A DNA stretch of 64,000 nt from positions 992,001-1,056,000 of the forward strand of contig NZ_JAJNAY010000002.1 in the NCBI RefSeq assembly GCF_021010565.1, read 5' to 3'. The notes below the pieces were generated by a model. That model was not told the DNA's origin. It saw nothing but the letters and a program-made list of their open reading frames with translations, and ran no database searches. Origin of the DNA: Chryseobacterium turcicum (lineage in GTDB: Bacteria; Bacteroidota; Bacteroidia; Flavobacteriales; Weeksellaceae). Shown here in pieces: positions 33,614-41,726 of this stretch (the stretch's first letter is position 1; every line of letters begins with the position of its first letter). Position numbers and translations under genes: made by a program.

Positions 33614-34144
33614 ATGTTAAAAGACTTTAAGCCCGTTTTGAGCATTCTGTTGCGCTTTATCATCATTTATTTGGTGTTGCTTTTTGCGTATCAGTTTTAT
33701 CTTAATAGTTTTAAAGAATCTGGTCTCGACCCCTATTCGCGTCTTATTGCCGAGCAGGTTGCTGTTATTCAAAATAAAATAGGCTACACCACATCATTAT
33801 ACAATGATGTTCCTAAAGAGCAGGTTTGGTTTTACGTAAATGAGAAATATGTAACCCGAATGGTAGAAGGCTGTAATGCCATCTCGGTAATCATTCTTTT
33901 TGTGGCATTTATTTTTGCTTTTTATAAAGGAACTAAAACTTTCGTTTTCGTAACAGTAAGTCTTTTGGTGCTATACGTAATGAATATTTTACGGATTGTA
34001 GGATTGAATATTGTAACCAGAGACCATCTAGAATACAATAAAATGGTGCATGACTATGTTTTCCCAGCTGTAATTTATGGAAGTGTGGTGGTACTTTGGC
34101 TGGTTTGGATTAAATTTTTTGCTTTAAAAAATGAGAATTCTTAG
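33614..34144 (+). CDS. xrtF: Exosortase family protein XrtF
   Basis: 176 residues. Exosortases are polytopic inner-membrane transpeptidases that cut and process proteins with a C-terminal sorting signal. The catalytic triad is visible: C87 in MVEGCNAISVIILF, R127 in MNILRIVGLN and H146 in MVHDYVFPAVIYG, each at the edge of a hydrophobic helix. The ATG at 33614 is chosen because a TATCTTTG box precedes it and the longer frame (from 33497) overlaps the divergent kinase gene. The exosortase F-associated gene overlaps it by 14 bp. No protein in the window has a clear cognate sorting signal. Confidence 0.9.
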   Translation: MLKDFKPVLSILLRFIIIYLVLLFAYQFYLNSFKESGLDPYSRLIAEQVAVIQNKIGYTTSLYNDVPKEQVWFYVNEKYVTRMVEGCNAISVIILFVAFIFAFYKGTKTFVFVTVSLLVLYVMNILRIVGLNIVTRDHLEYNKMVHDYVFPAVIYGSVVVLWLVWIKFFALKNENS

Positions 34145-34574
34145 TTGGTTTTTAGTGATTTTAGGAGTTTGCGGACTCATGAGCGTAAGAATGCTGGAAG
34201 ACCAGATTTTCTACGATCCTTTTTTGAGTTATTTTCACGAAGGCAATAAAAACATTTCTTTCCCGGAGTTTGAATGGGGAAAACTGATGATCAGTCATCT
34301 TTTCAGATTTATTTTGAATCTGTTTTTCTCGTGTGTCATCATTCATTCTTTGTTTAAAAATAAAGAATGGACTGGACAGGGAGCTCTTTTAATTTGTATT
34401 ATCTTTTTCATTACTTTTCCTATTTATCTATACTGTATTTCAGACCGATTTGATATTGGTTATCTTTTCTCTTTTTACATGAGAAGGTTTGTGATACAGC
34501 CTTTGATTATTCTTTTGATAGTTCCTTTGTTTTATTATAGGAAGCAAATGATGTTGAGGAATTCAAATTATTAA
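34131..34574 (+). CDS. Exosortase F system-associated membrane protein
   Basis: 147 residues with about four hydrophobic helices (FLVILGVCGLM, FILNLFFSCVIIHSLF, ICIIFFITFPIYLY, PLIILLIVPLFYY) and charged loops. It overlaps the end of xrtF by 14 bp, so translation is probably coupled. Exosortase F genes in flavobacteria are known to be paired with such a protein (from memory, TIGR04127-type). It may help substrate handling or XrtF stability. No enzymatic motif is seen. Confidence 0.85.
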   Translation: MRILSWFLVILGVCGLMSVRMLEDQIFYDPFLSYFHEGNKNISFPEFEWGKLMISHLFRFILNLFFSCVIIHSLFKNKEWTGQGALLICIIFFITFPIYLYCISDRFDIGYLFSFYMRRFVIQPLIILLIVPLFYYRKQMMLRNSNY

Positions 34575-34588
34575 TTTTAATATAAGAT

Positions 34589-34607
34589 AGCGCTCCTATG
34601 GAGCGCT
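34589..34607. repeat. Palindrome AGCGCTCC-TAT-GGAGCGCT
   Basis: Perfect 8-bp arms with 3-nt loop, 15 bp after the exosortase-associated gene; no T-tract follows, so not a typical terminator. Confidence 0.7.
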
Positions 34608-34647
34608 TCGTTCATTGTACGTGTTCTAATGTTTGCTACACAGATAT

Positions 34648-34662
34648 CACTCCTACGGAGTG
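34648..34662 (+). terminator. Palindrome with T-tract, possible terminator of xrtF operon
   Basis: CACTCC-TAC-GGAGTG followed by TTTTT. It shares the CTCCTAYGGAG core with the palindrome 59 bp upstream. Confidence 0.5.
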
Positions 34663-34919
34663 TTTTTGTAAAATTATACTAATGGTTTTGGTATTGTTAA
34701 ATTATAATACATTTGATTATCTATTTATTAAACTAATAAATTTTAAAACATTGACAATCAACCCTCTAAAGTACTTTAAACTTTAGAAAAGTTCTACAAA
34801 ACTATTTCAAATTAACAATACCATGGTTTTATATTGATTAAATGACTTATTCTCGTAAAAAATAGCAACTATTCTTGACCACATTACTGTAAACGCAATT
34901 TTTTTATACCTACTTCAAT

Positions 34920-34944
34920 CTAACAGGTTTTGAAAACCTATTAG
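34920..34944. repeat. Hairpin CTAACAGGTTTT-G-AAAACCTATTAG
   Basis: 12-bp arms with one mismatch around a single G. Resembles a dispersed hairpin of this genus; lies 16 bp before the candidate RNA. Confidence 0.6.
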
Positions 34945-34960
34945 GCTAAGTTTGACCTTT

Positions 34961-35083
34961 AATAGCCCTGATCGCAGCGGTTACCCCGCAACTTGCGTTG
35001 GAAAGTTGGAAGGACTTAGAGGATGGAAAAGCGGCTGTGTGAGGAGTATGAGCGGAGAGCAGGAAATAGCTCCTGAAAAAATT
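34961..35083 (+). ncRNA. Candidate structured RNA, Flavo-1-like
   Basis: The block begins with AATAGCCCTGATCGCAGCGG and ends with AGCAGGAAATAGCTCCTGAA. The two conserved-looking ends enclose a GC-richer core with local pairs (GCGG with CCGC, AAGT with ACTT) in otherwise AT-rich DNA. The 3' end forms CAGGA-AATAGC-TCCTG (35060-35075). The two ends fit what I recall of the Flavo-1 RNA of Flavobacteria, but I cannot run a covariance search. Its 3' end touches the stop codon of the convergent CDF gene. Role unknown. Confidence 0.6.
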
Positions 35084-36077
35084 ATTCGATGGTATGCTTC
35101 TCGATACTTGTTACGTTTGCAGGAGTCCATTTTACACGTTTTGCAAATGGAAATTCACGCACCGGACAATCTACAATCTGGCAAACTGAACATGATATTG
35201 GTTTGCAGTCATCCATATGGAAATTGAACTCAACGGTACGTTTGGTGTTTTTGACTAAAAGAAGTATTACCTGTTCCATTTGATTATGCGCTTCACGAAG
35301 GCTGTAATAATATGGTAAAGTGATGTGCGCATCGATGTGAAGGGAGGAGCCAAATTGCTGGATTTTCATGTTGTGAATGTCAATCCATTCTGTATGTCTG
35401 TTTTTTTCGAGAAGACTGATGATATTGTTTAGAAGTTCGGGATCTTGCTCATCCATAATTCCGCGGAGGGACTTTCTAACAATTTTATAGCCTACAAAAA
35501 TAATATAGAAGCCGAAGATTAAAGCAACGACAGAGTCAATCCAATAAATTTTAGTGAAGTAAACAATGATTAAACTAATCACTACTCCCAAAGTGGTAAT
35601 GGTGTCTGACTGAAGGTGTTTCCCTGAAGATATGAGTACTAGGGAATTTTCTTTCTCTCCTTTTTTAATCGAAATATAGCCTAAAATATAATTGATAATA
35701 GCCGTTGCCGCAATGATAGCAATTCCCCAATCTAGTTCGCTTAGTACTTTACCCGTTAACAAGCTGTTGATGCCTTCATAGATAATCATAATTCCGGCAA
35801 TGGCAATCAATGCACCTTCAATTCCTGAGGTTACAAATTCTACTTTTCCGTGACCGTAAGGATGGTCTTCGTCTTTAGGTTTTGAAGCCAAATGTAAAGA
35901 ATACAACCCCATAAAAGCACTGATAACATTGACAATACTTTCCATAGCATCAGAAAACACAGCATCGGAATCTGTGAGTTTCCAGGCGATGATTTTTCCG
36001 ACAAAAAGAATAATCCCGAAAACTGCAATGATTTTCTGGAAATTTATTTTGTCTTTATTGATATTTTTTGGTGTCAT
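35082..36077 (-). CDS. Cation diffusion facilitator (CDF) transporter with Cys-rich tail
   Basis: 331 residues. CDF proteins export Zn, Fe, Co, Mn or Cd in exchange for protons across the inner membrane. The N-terminal half has about six helices with the family motif SDAMESIVNVISAF, containing the Asp of the metal site, and HPYGHGKVEFVTSGIEG; the second site lies in LQSDTITTLGVVISL. After residue 205 comes the cytoplasmic domain (GIMDEQDPELLNNI, IHNMKIQQFGSSLHIDAHI). Unusually, a C-x4-C-x2-C-x4-C motif (CKPISCSVCQIVDC) lies near the C-terminus. Metal not predictable. Confidence 0.9.
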   Translation of the reverse strand: MTPKNINKDKINFQKIIAVFGIILFVGKIIAWKLTDSDAVFSDAMESIVNVISAFMGLYSLHLASKPKDEDHPYGHGKVEFVTSGIEGALIAIAGIMIIYEGINSLLTGKVLSELDWGIAIIAATAIINYILGYISIKKGEKENSLVLISSGKHLQSDTITTLGVVISLIIVYFTKIYWIDSVVALIFGFYIIFVGYKIVRKSLRGIMDEQDPELLNNIISLLEKNRHTEWIDIHNMKIQQFGSSLHIDAHITLPYYYSLREAHNQMEQVILLLVKNTKRTVEFNFHMDDCKPISCSVCQIVDCPVREFPFAKRVKWTPANVTSIEKHTIE

Positions 36078-36133
36078 TTTTCTTTATTGATTTGAAATTT
36101 AAATAAATATCAAAAATTTTCATATCGATTTTT

Positions 36134-36240
36134 GATAGGATTTTATCCTATCCTTTGCTAAGTCGTCCTTTCAGGACTTTAAGGTTAATGGGCATCTTAT
36201 GCTTTGTTAAACCTTTCCTTCAGGGTTCATTAAAGTAAAT
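36134..36240. repeat. Cluster of short palindromes upstream of CDF gene
   Basis: GATAGGAT-TTT-ATCCTATC (36134-36152) is followed by GTCCT-TTC-AGGAC (36165-36177) and a related imperfect AACCTTTCCTTCAGGGTT (about 36210-36227). No gene is visible in this 244-bp gap. Confidence 0.55.
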
Positions 36241-36281
36241 TGCCAAAAGCTAATCGCTATAACCTTAAATATTCGATAAAA

Positions 36282-36308
36282 AAAAGAATCTCTTTTGGAG
36301 ACTCTTTT
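36282..36308 (-). terminator. Terminator after asd
   Basis: 11-bp stem AAAAGAATCTC/GAGACTCTTTT with one mismatch, loop TTTTG, T-rich on the minus-strand side. Confidence 0.8.
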
Positions 36309-36321
36309 CTTTTTTGTTAGT

Positions 36322-37314
36322 TTATACTAAGTTGTTTGCTACTAGGTATTCTGCAATCTGTACTGCGTTGGTAGCAGCGCCTTTTCGCAGATTGTCTGCT
36401 ACAATCCAGAGATTAAGTGTTTTGGGTTGCGAGAAATCTCTTCTGATTCTTCCAACAAAAACATCATCTTTCCCTTCCGAATAAAACGGCATAGGATATT
36501 CGTTGTTTTTCACATCGTCCATTACAACAACTCCTGGAGTTTCTGATAAGATTTTTCTAACCTCATCTAGTTCAAATTCGTTTTCAAATTCGATGTTTAC
36601 ACTTTCAGAATGACCTCCTTGTACAGGAACTCTTACCGCAGTTGCTGTTAAATTGAATGTATCGTCCCCTAAAATTTTCTTAGGCTCTTTCATTAATTTA
36701 ATTTCTTCTTTGGTATAATCGTCATCAGAAAATACATCACAATGTGGCAACGCATTTTTGAAAATCTGATAAGGATAAACTTTCGCAACAGCATCGTCTC
36801 CACTAATTTCTCCGTTTAACTGATCTACAGCAGCTTTACCGGTACCTGTTACAGATTGATACGTAGAAACAACTACTCTTTTTAAATCGTATTTTTTATT
36901 CAACGGCCCCAAAACCATCACCAACTGAATCGTAGAACAGTTTGGATTGGCAATCACCTTGTCTTCTTTTGTCAAAACATCAGCATTGATTTCTGGTACT
37001 ACTAATTTTTTAGTAGGATCCATTCTCCAAGCTGAAGAATTATCGATAACGGTAATTCCTGCTTCGGCAAATTTAGGAGCGTATTCTAAAGAAGTATCGC
37101 CTCCTGCAGAGAAAATGGCGATATCCGGTTTGGCAGCTATAGCGTCGTCGATGCTTACGATAGTATAATCTACCTGTTTATACTTCACCTGTTTACCAAT
37201 AGATCTTTCTGAAGCTACCGGAATTAATTCTGTTACAGGGAAATTTCTCTCTTCGAGAACTTTAAGCATCACTTGTCCAACCATTCCTGTTGAACCTACT
37301 ACAGCTACTTTCAT
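36322..37314 (-). CDS. asd: Aspartate-semialdehyde dehydrogenase
   Basis: Reduces aspartyl phosphate to aspartate semialdehyde with NADPH, the branch point to lysine/diaminopimelate, threonine and methionine. 330 residues. The Rossmann start VAVVGSTGMVGQVMLKVLEE, the FSAGGDTSLEYAPKFAEAG segment, the catalytic Cys near residue 126 in NPNCSTIQLV, and the VRVPVQGGHSESVNIEF region with the active-site His are all present. The small membrane-protein gene ends 32 bp upstream, so the two may be cotranscribed. Confidence 0.97.
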   Translation of the reverse strand: MKVAVVGSTGMVGQVMLKVLEERNFPVTELIPVASERSIGKQVKYKQVDYTIVSIDDAIAAKPDIAIFSAGGDTSLEYAPKFAEAGITVIDNSSAWRMDPTKKLVVPEINADVLTKEDKVIANPNCSTIQLVMVLGPLNKKYDLKRVVVSTYQSVTGTGKAAVDQLNGEISGDDAVAKVYPYQIFKNALPHCDVFSDDDYTKEEIKLMKEPKKILGDDTFNLTATAVRVPVQGGHSESVNIEFENEFELDEVRKILSETPGVVVMDDVKNNEYPMPFYSEGKDDVFVGRIRRDFSQPKTLNLWIVADNLRKGAATNAVQIAEYLVANNLV

Positions 37315-37346
37315 TGAATAAATAAAATTATTAAGTTAATATATAA

Positions 37347-37778
37347 TTAAGCTCCAAAGACTCTTGTCCATGGAAATGCAAATGCAAATAAACCTACTGC
37401 GATTAATCCCATAATCACAATTCCTAAAGAAATGGTATCATTAGATTTTACTTTTCTATTGATGATGGTCATCAAAACAGCAGCAATTAACATAGAAAAT
37501 GGGTGTTCTACATACTGAAATCTTAAGTCAGCGTTTTTCATAACTGATCCCATATCCAATCCTTTAGTAAAGTTCATAATCAGCATAATGATTCCGATTG
37601 TAAACTGAACGTGGAAGAAGATCATTGTAAATAAAGTAACTTTTTTCAGTAACTTGTTTACTTTCCCGCTATACCCGAACATTACGGTTAATAAAGCAAC
37701 GATGAATAGTGCTGTTAATCCAAGTTCCAAATAAGCAAATCCTTTATGGGCACTCAGTAAAATTTTGTAAAAATCCAT
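37347..37778 (-). CDS. Small four-helix membrane protein, possibly cytochrome b-like
   Basis: 143 residues from the ATG at 37778. A longer reading from 37898 would run back through the TonB-receptor terminator and add a basic stretch without sense. Four hydrophobic helices are visible (LGLTALFIVALLTVMF, LFTMIFFHVQFTIGIIMLIM, PFSMLIAAVLMTII, LGIVIMGLIAVGLFAF). His residues occur at 11, inside helix 2 (FFHVQF) and before helix 3 (VEHPF), a pattern compatible with haem ligands but not proof. It is followed by asd after 32 bp. Function unknown. Confidence 0.75.
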   Translation of the reverse strand: MDFYKILLSAHKGFAYLELGLTALFIVALLTVMFGYSGKVNKLLKKVTLFTMIFFHVQFTIGIIMLIMNFTKGLDMGSVMKNADLRFQYVEHPFSMLIAAVLMTIINRKVKSNDTISLGIVIMGLIAVGLFAFAFPWTRVFGA

Positions 37779-37807
37779 ACTTCTATTTTTTCTATTTTTA
37801 AAGTATA

Positions 37808-37815
37808 CAAATATA
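37808..37815 (-). promoter_or_regulatory. -7 box of small membrane protein gene
   Basis: TATATTTG on the minus strand, 29 nt upstream of the chosen ATG and directly after the T-tract of the TonB-receptor terminator. Confidence 0.55.
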
Positions 37816-37818
37816 AAA

Positions 37819-37844
37819 AAATCCCAGCGATAAAGCTGGGATTT
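37819..37844 (-). terminator. Terminator after TonB-dependent receptor
   Basis: 10-bp perfect stem AAATCCCAGC/GCTGGGATTT, 6-nt loop, T-tract on the minus strand. Confidence 0.92.
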
Positions 37845-37867
37845 GATATGTAATAAAAATGAATTTA

Positions 37868-40567
37868 TTAGAAGTTGAAAGATAAATTGGCTGCCCAAGT
37901 TCTTCCGAATCCGAAGAATACTCTGTTTGAAGTATCTAATCCTTTGTAGAAGTTTGAAGGATTGTTGATATAAGTATTATATAATGCCTGTGCTTGTGCA
38001 TCAGTATTAGATGCCGTTTTGAAATCACCTACATTTTTCACAAAATTATTAGTTGCTCCATCAGCAATATAAGTAGTATCAAACAAGTTATATACGTTTA
38101 CACCTACTGTGAAATATTGAGCATTGTTCTTCAATCTAACTTTAAATGATGCACCGATATCAAAAAGATTGAAATCTGGCAATTGAAGAGAACCTCTTTC
38201 CTGATTTGCTACTGTTGTAAATGTTGCAGCATCGATAGAAGAATATAATTCTCCAACATATCTCCAAGTACCATAAATGCTAAGATCTTTTACAGGTCTC
38301 ACTGTAGCTCCTAAAGATGCAGTCACTTGTGGAATACTGTTACTACTACTTCCTCCTACTTTTACACCGTCTAAATAAAGGGTATTACTCGTTTTTGTAC
38401 CCACTACAGCAACCGGATTGTTGTTTTCATCAAAATTAGTTCCTGTAGCATTCCCTTTGTACTGATAATCTCCGTAAGATAACATCCCTTGGAATTCTAA
38501 GAAATAGAATGGCTTATAAACCGCATCTACTTCTACCCCCATGTGTAATTGTGTAATACCACTAATCTCTGAATAACCAGCTATCTGAGAAACTCCAGTA
38601 GGAGAATTTGCATTAGCAACATCAAATAGTTGATTACTTCTTCTCAACCATCTGTCTTTCCATTCTGTTCTGTATAAGTTAACATTTGCTGTTAATTTAG
38701 GAGATCTGAAACCATACCCAATTTCTGCAGAGAAAATTTTCTCATTCGTTAAACTTGGGTTTAAAACTTGTAAATTACTTGGATAAACAGAGTTCATAAA
38801 AGGCTGTTTGCTGTAGTATCCTACATTAGCAAATACATTGTGATAATCATTAATATTGTAGTTAGCACCCCCTTTTACATTATATCCCAATAAATCTTTG
38901 AATCCTGTTTTAGTATTAACTGCTTGGCCTTGTTGCATTGTAACCCCATCTTTCACAAAGTTATCGATTCTCTGATAAGATTGGTTTGATACCGAACCTT
39001 GTAAGAATGCAGATAATTTATCTTTAGTATATTCTACCTGAGCAAAACCACTGTACCAAAGAACTTCCCCATCATTACTATAACCTACCTGATCAGAGAT
39101 AGGAGCTGTTTTTCCTCCAAAAGGATTCCAAGAAAGCTTTTTGTAATCATATACATTTGTAACATTATAAGGAGCTACATTTGCATTAAGAGTTTCTTTA
39201 TAAGATTTAGCGTTATATAAATCTGAAACTACTTGATAATGGTAGCCATAATAGTATCTGTTATCAGTTCCAACTGAAAAGCTTAAATTATCATTAAGTT
39301 TGTGTTGAAAATTTGCTAAAATTCCGTACCAGTTATGAGAATTCACACTTGCTCTTCTTACAATACCATCTCTAACTGTTGAAACTTTTCCTGTTACAGG
39401 ATTGGTAACTTGATAAGGAGCTCCCGCATCTAAACCATTATTTAATGCAAAAATTTGATCATAATTAAAAGTTCCATCAGTTCCTCTATACGAGTTAATA
39501 TTTGATGTTGTAGGAGTTCCGTTACTGTTAAACTTTCCAGTCCAAAAACTTCCTAAGTCTCCGGTACCACCACCTCTACCATTAGACATATATAAAACGG
39601 TACTTAACTTAGACTTTTCATTCATTGTCCAGTCCCAGTTCAACATCATAACCGGTTTTGAATAATAGTTTGATCTGTTTGCAATTGCATATCGATCACC
39701 ATTAGCACCCGTTTTATATCCGAAATCAGAATTATATTGTCTGTATGGTGTATTATCCTTATCTGGATTGAATGTTATATAATTTCCAATCGTTGGAGCA
39801 AATGTTCTTTGATCGTGCCATTGTGGAGAAGACGTCAAAGTAAACTGGAAGTTGTGCTTTTTGCTAGCTTCCCATCCTAATGCAAAATAATAAGCATATG
39901 ATTCAAATTCAGTATTGTCGATATAAGTACCTCCAGCTGTTCTACTCATTAAGAACGAAGAAGCCCAACCATTATCACTTTTTCCAGTATTATATGCAAA
40001 TGAAGTTTTCAAATAATCATTATTACCTACTCCTAATCGCACAACTCCACCTTTCTTCATATCTGCAGTACGAGTAACGAAGTTCATAGTACCTCCAACA
40101 GAAGCAATTCCTAATTTAGAAGAACCTAAACCTCTTTGAACTTGCATGATGCTTGTTACGTCAGCAAGACCAGTCCAGTTAGAAAAATAAACAGATCCAC
40201 CTTCCATATCATTTACCGGCATACCGTTTACCATTACAGCGATGTTTCTAGATTCGAAACCTCTCATGGTAATACCTCCGTCTCCAAAACCACCTCCTGA
40301 TTTTGTAGCGTACACTGATGGTGTTGTGTTTAAAATCTCAGTAAGTTCCTGGTTTCCTAATCTTTCGACGATTTGTGCCGCTTTGATAGTAGAAGCAGCA
40401 ACTGGTGTTTTTCTATCTTTCGCGATATCGGTTACACCCTGTAAAATAACTTCCTCAATGTCTTTAGACTTGGTTTTTACCGTGTCTTGAGTTTCTTGTG
40501 CGTAATATACACTTGCCGTAGAAAGCGTGATTAACACAGTTAGCATCGATTTGTTGATTAATTTCAT
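37868..40567 (-). CDS. TonB-dependent receptor (outer membrane)
   Basis: 899 residues. A signal peptide ends at YYAQ (about 24). The N-terminal plug domain follows at about 35-190: IEEVILQGVTDIAKDRKTPV, ELTEILNTTPSVYATKSGGG, FGDGGITMRGFESRNIAVMVNGMPVND cut here as two parts, and GLGSSKLGIASVGGTMNFVT. The remaining 700 residues are the 22-strand barrel, ending in RTWAANLSFNF with a C-terminal Phe as needed for outer-membrane insertion. No carboxypeptidase-regulatory domain is present, unlike in SusC. No lipoprotein partner gene is adjacent. Substrate unknown; siderophore or small ligand uptake is possible. Confidence 0.93.
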   Translation of the reverse strand: MKLINKSMLTVLITLSTASVYYAQETQDTVKTKSKDIEEVILQGVTDIAKDRKTPVAASTIKAAQIVERLGNQELTEILNTTPSVYATKSGGGFGDGGITMRGFESRNIAVMVNGMPVNDMEGGSVYFSNWTGLADVTSIMQVQRGLGSSKLGIASVGGTMNFVTRTADMKKGGVVRLGVGNNDYLKTSFAYNTGKSDNGWASSFLMSRTAGGTYIDNTEFESYAYYFALGWEASKKHNFQFTLTSSPQWHDQRTFAPTIGNYITFNPDKDNTPYRQYNSDFGYKTGANGDRYAIANRSNYYSKPVMMLNWDWTMNEKSKLSTVLYMSNGRGGGTGDLGSFWTGKFNSNGTPTTSNINSYRGTDGTFNYDQIFALNNGLDAGAPYQVTNPVTGKVSTVRDGIVRRASVNSHNWYGILANFQHKLNDNLSFSVGTDNRYYYGYHYQVVSDLYNAKSYKETLNANVAPYNVTNVYDYKKLSWNPFGGKTAPISDQVGYSNDGEVLWYSGFAQVEYTKDKLSAFLQGSVSNQSYQRIDNFVKDGVTMQQGQAVNTKTGFKDLLGYNVKGGANYNINDYHNVFANVGYYSKQPFMNSVYPSNLQVLNPSLTNEKIFSAEIGYGFRSPKLTANVNLYRTEWKDRWLRRSNQLFDVANANSPTGVSQIAGYSEISGITQLHMGVEVDAVYKPFYFLEFQGMLSYGDYQYKGNATGTNFDENNNPVAVVGTKTSNTLYLDGVKVGGSSSNSIPQVTASLGATVRPVKDLSIYGTWRYVGELYSSIDAATFTTVANQERGSLQLPDFNLFDIGASFKVRLKNNAQYFTVGVNVYNLFDTTYIADGATNNFVKNVGDFKTASNTDAQAQALYNTYINNPSNFYKGLDTSNRVFFGFGRTWAANLSFNF

Positions 40568-40779
40568 AATCGTAAGTAATAGTTAGAATTAAATTTTATG
40601 CAAAAGTCGACAAATAAAATTTAACTATTATTAACTTAATGTTAATTTTTAACGATTCTTAACAAAGCCTAAGTTATTGATTTTTAGAACAAAATACAAA
40701 ATTCGAATTTTAACGTGAAAAATATCATATTATTTAATTTTTAACAAAACAGCTTTGTTTTTATTAAAAATACAATGTT

Positions 40780-41640
40780 TTACATAACAGCTTTTAAGCT
40801 TAAATCTATATTTTCTGCAGAATGAGTAAGCGCTCCTACAGAGATAAAAGTAACTCCTGTGGTAGCAATTTCTTTTAGCTGACCTCTCGTAATTCCTCCA
40901 GAGGCTTCACTTTCGCATGATCCATTAATAAGCTTAACGGCTTTTTTCATGGTCGCAACATCCATATTATCTAGCATGATTCTATCAACTTTGGCATCGA
41001 TTGCTTCCTGTACTTCTTCAAGGTTTCTGGTTTCGACCTCAATCTTCAGTTTTTTCTTAGACTTTTTCACATAATCTTTTGCCATTTTCACGGCATTGGT
41101 AATACTTCCGTTATAATCAATGTGATTATCCTTTAGCATAATCATGTCGTATAAACCGTATCTGTGGTTAGTACCTCCACCTATGGCAACTGCCCATTTT
41201 TCACAAACTCTGAAGTTGGGTGTTGTTTTTCGGGTATCTAAAAGTTTTGTTTTTGAGCCGATCAGCCTAGAATCCCAATCGTGAGTTAATGTTGCTATCC
41301 CACTCATTCTCTGCATACAATTGAGAACTAATCTTTCAGTTGAAAGGATTGATCTCGCACTACCGGTAACAATGAATGCGATATCGCCAGATTTTGCAAC
41401 TTCTCCGTCTTTAATATAATTTTCAACAATTAAGTTTTTATCGAAAGTTTTAAAAATAATCTCAGCCAGCTCAACACCTGCCAAAATACAGTTTTCTTTT
41501 ACCAAAAGTTTTGCACTTTGCTGAAGGTCTTTAGGAATGGTAGACAACGTAGAGTGATCCCCATCTTGAATATCTTCTTCTAAAGCATTTTTGATGAACT
41601 GCTTTAAAACTTTATCTGTAGCGTAGCTTGGTCTATTCAT
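40780..41640 (-). CDS. nadC: Nicotinate-nucleotide pyrophosphorylase (carboxylating)
   Basis: Converts quinolinate and PRPP to nicotinate mononucleotide in de novo NAD synthesis; cytoplasmic. 286 residues, normal length. Family marks: ALEEDIQDGDHSTLSTIP, STERLVLNCMQRMSGIAT, LLDTRKTTPNFRVCEKWAV with basic residues of the substrate site, GGGTNHRYGLYDMIMLKDNH, and EVETRNLEEV. The C-terminus VDRIMLDNMDV and SGGITRGQLKEIATTGVTF complete the barrel. It lies downstream of nadB and shares its strand, with a nuclease gene in between. Confidence 0.97.
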   Translation of the reverse strand: MNRPSYATDKVLKQFIKNALEEDIQDGDHSTLSTIPKDLQQSAKLLVKENCILAGVELAEIIFKTFDKNLIVENYIKDGEVAKSGDIAFIVTGSARSILSTERLVLNCMQRMSGIATLTHDWDSRLIGSKTKLLDTRKTTPNFRVCEKWAVAIGGGTNHRYGLYDMIMLKDNHIDYNGSITNAVKMAKDYVKKSKKKLKIEVETRNLEEVQEAIDAKVDRIMLDNMDVATMKKAVKLINGSCESEASGGITRGQLKEIATTGVTFISVGALTHSAENIDLSLKAVM

Positions 41641-41726
41641 ATGTAAAGATTTATTGTTTTTTTAAAGGTCATATGTTATCGCGTCTTATTCATTGGCACT
41701 TATGTATGCAAATCATGGCGATTTCA

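Larger units (their letters stand above)
34575..34960. other. Non-coding stretch with palindromes
   Basis: No convincing gene. It holds two CTCCTAYGGAG-type palindromes, an AT-rich middle of about 200 bp without obvious structure, and a hairpin at 34920 just before the candidate RNA. Confidence 0.6.

Noticed and set aside
34952..35227. 91-codon plus-strand frame in the Flavo-1-like region
   Set aside because: It overlaps the candidate RNA and the CDF gene's 3' end and has no protein-like features.
37779..37898. N-terminal extension of the small membrane protein to 183 residues
   Set aside because: It would cross the terminator and stop codon of the TonB receptor gene; a TATATTTG box precedes the shorter start.
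40742..40762. AACAAA/TTTGTT hairpin as nadC terminator
   Set aside because: Only 6 bp, all but two A-T, and no T-tract on the minus strand.
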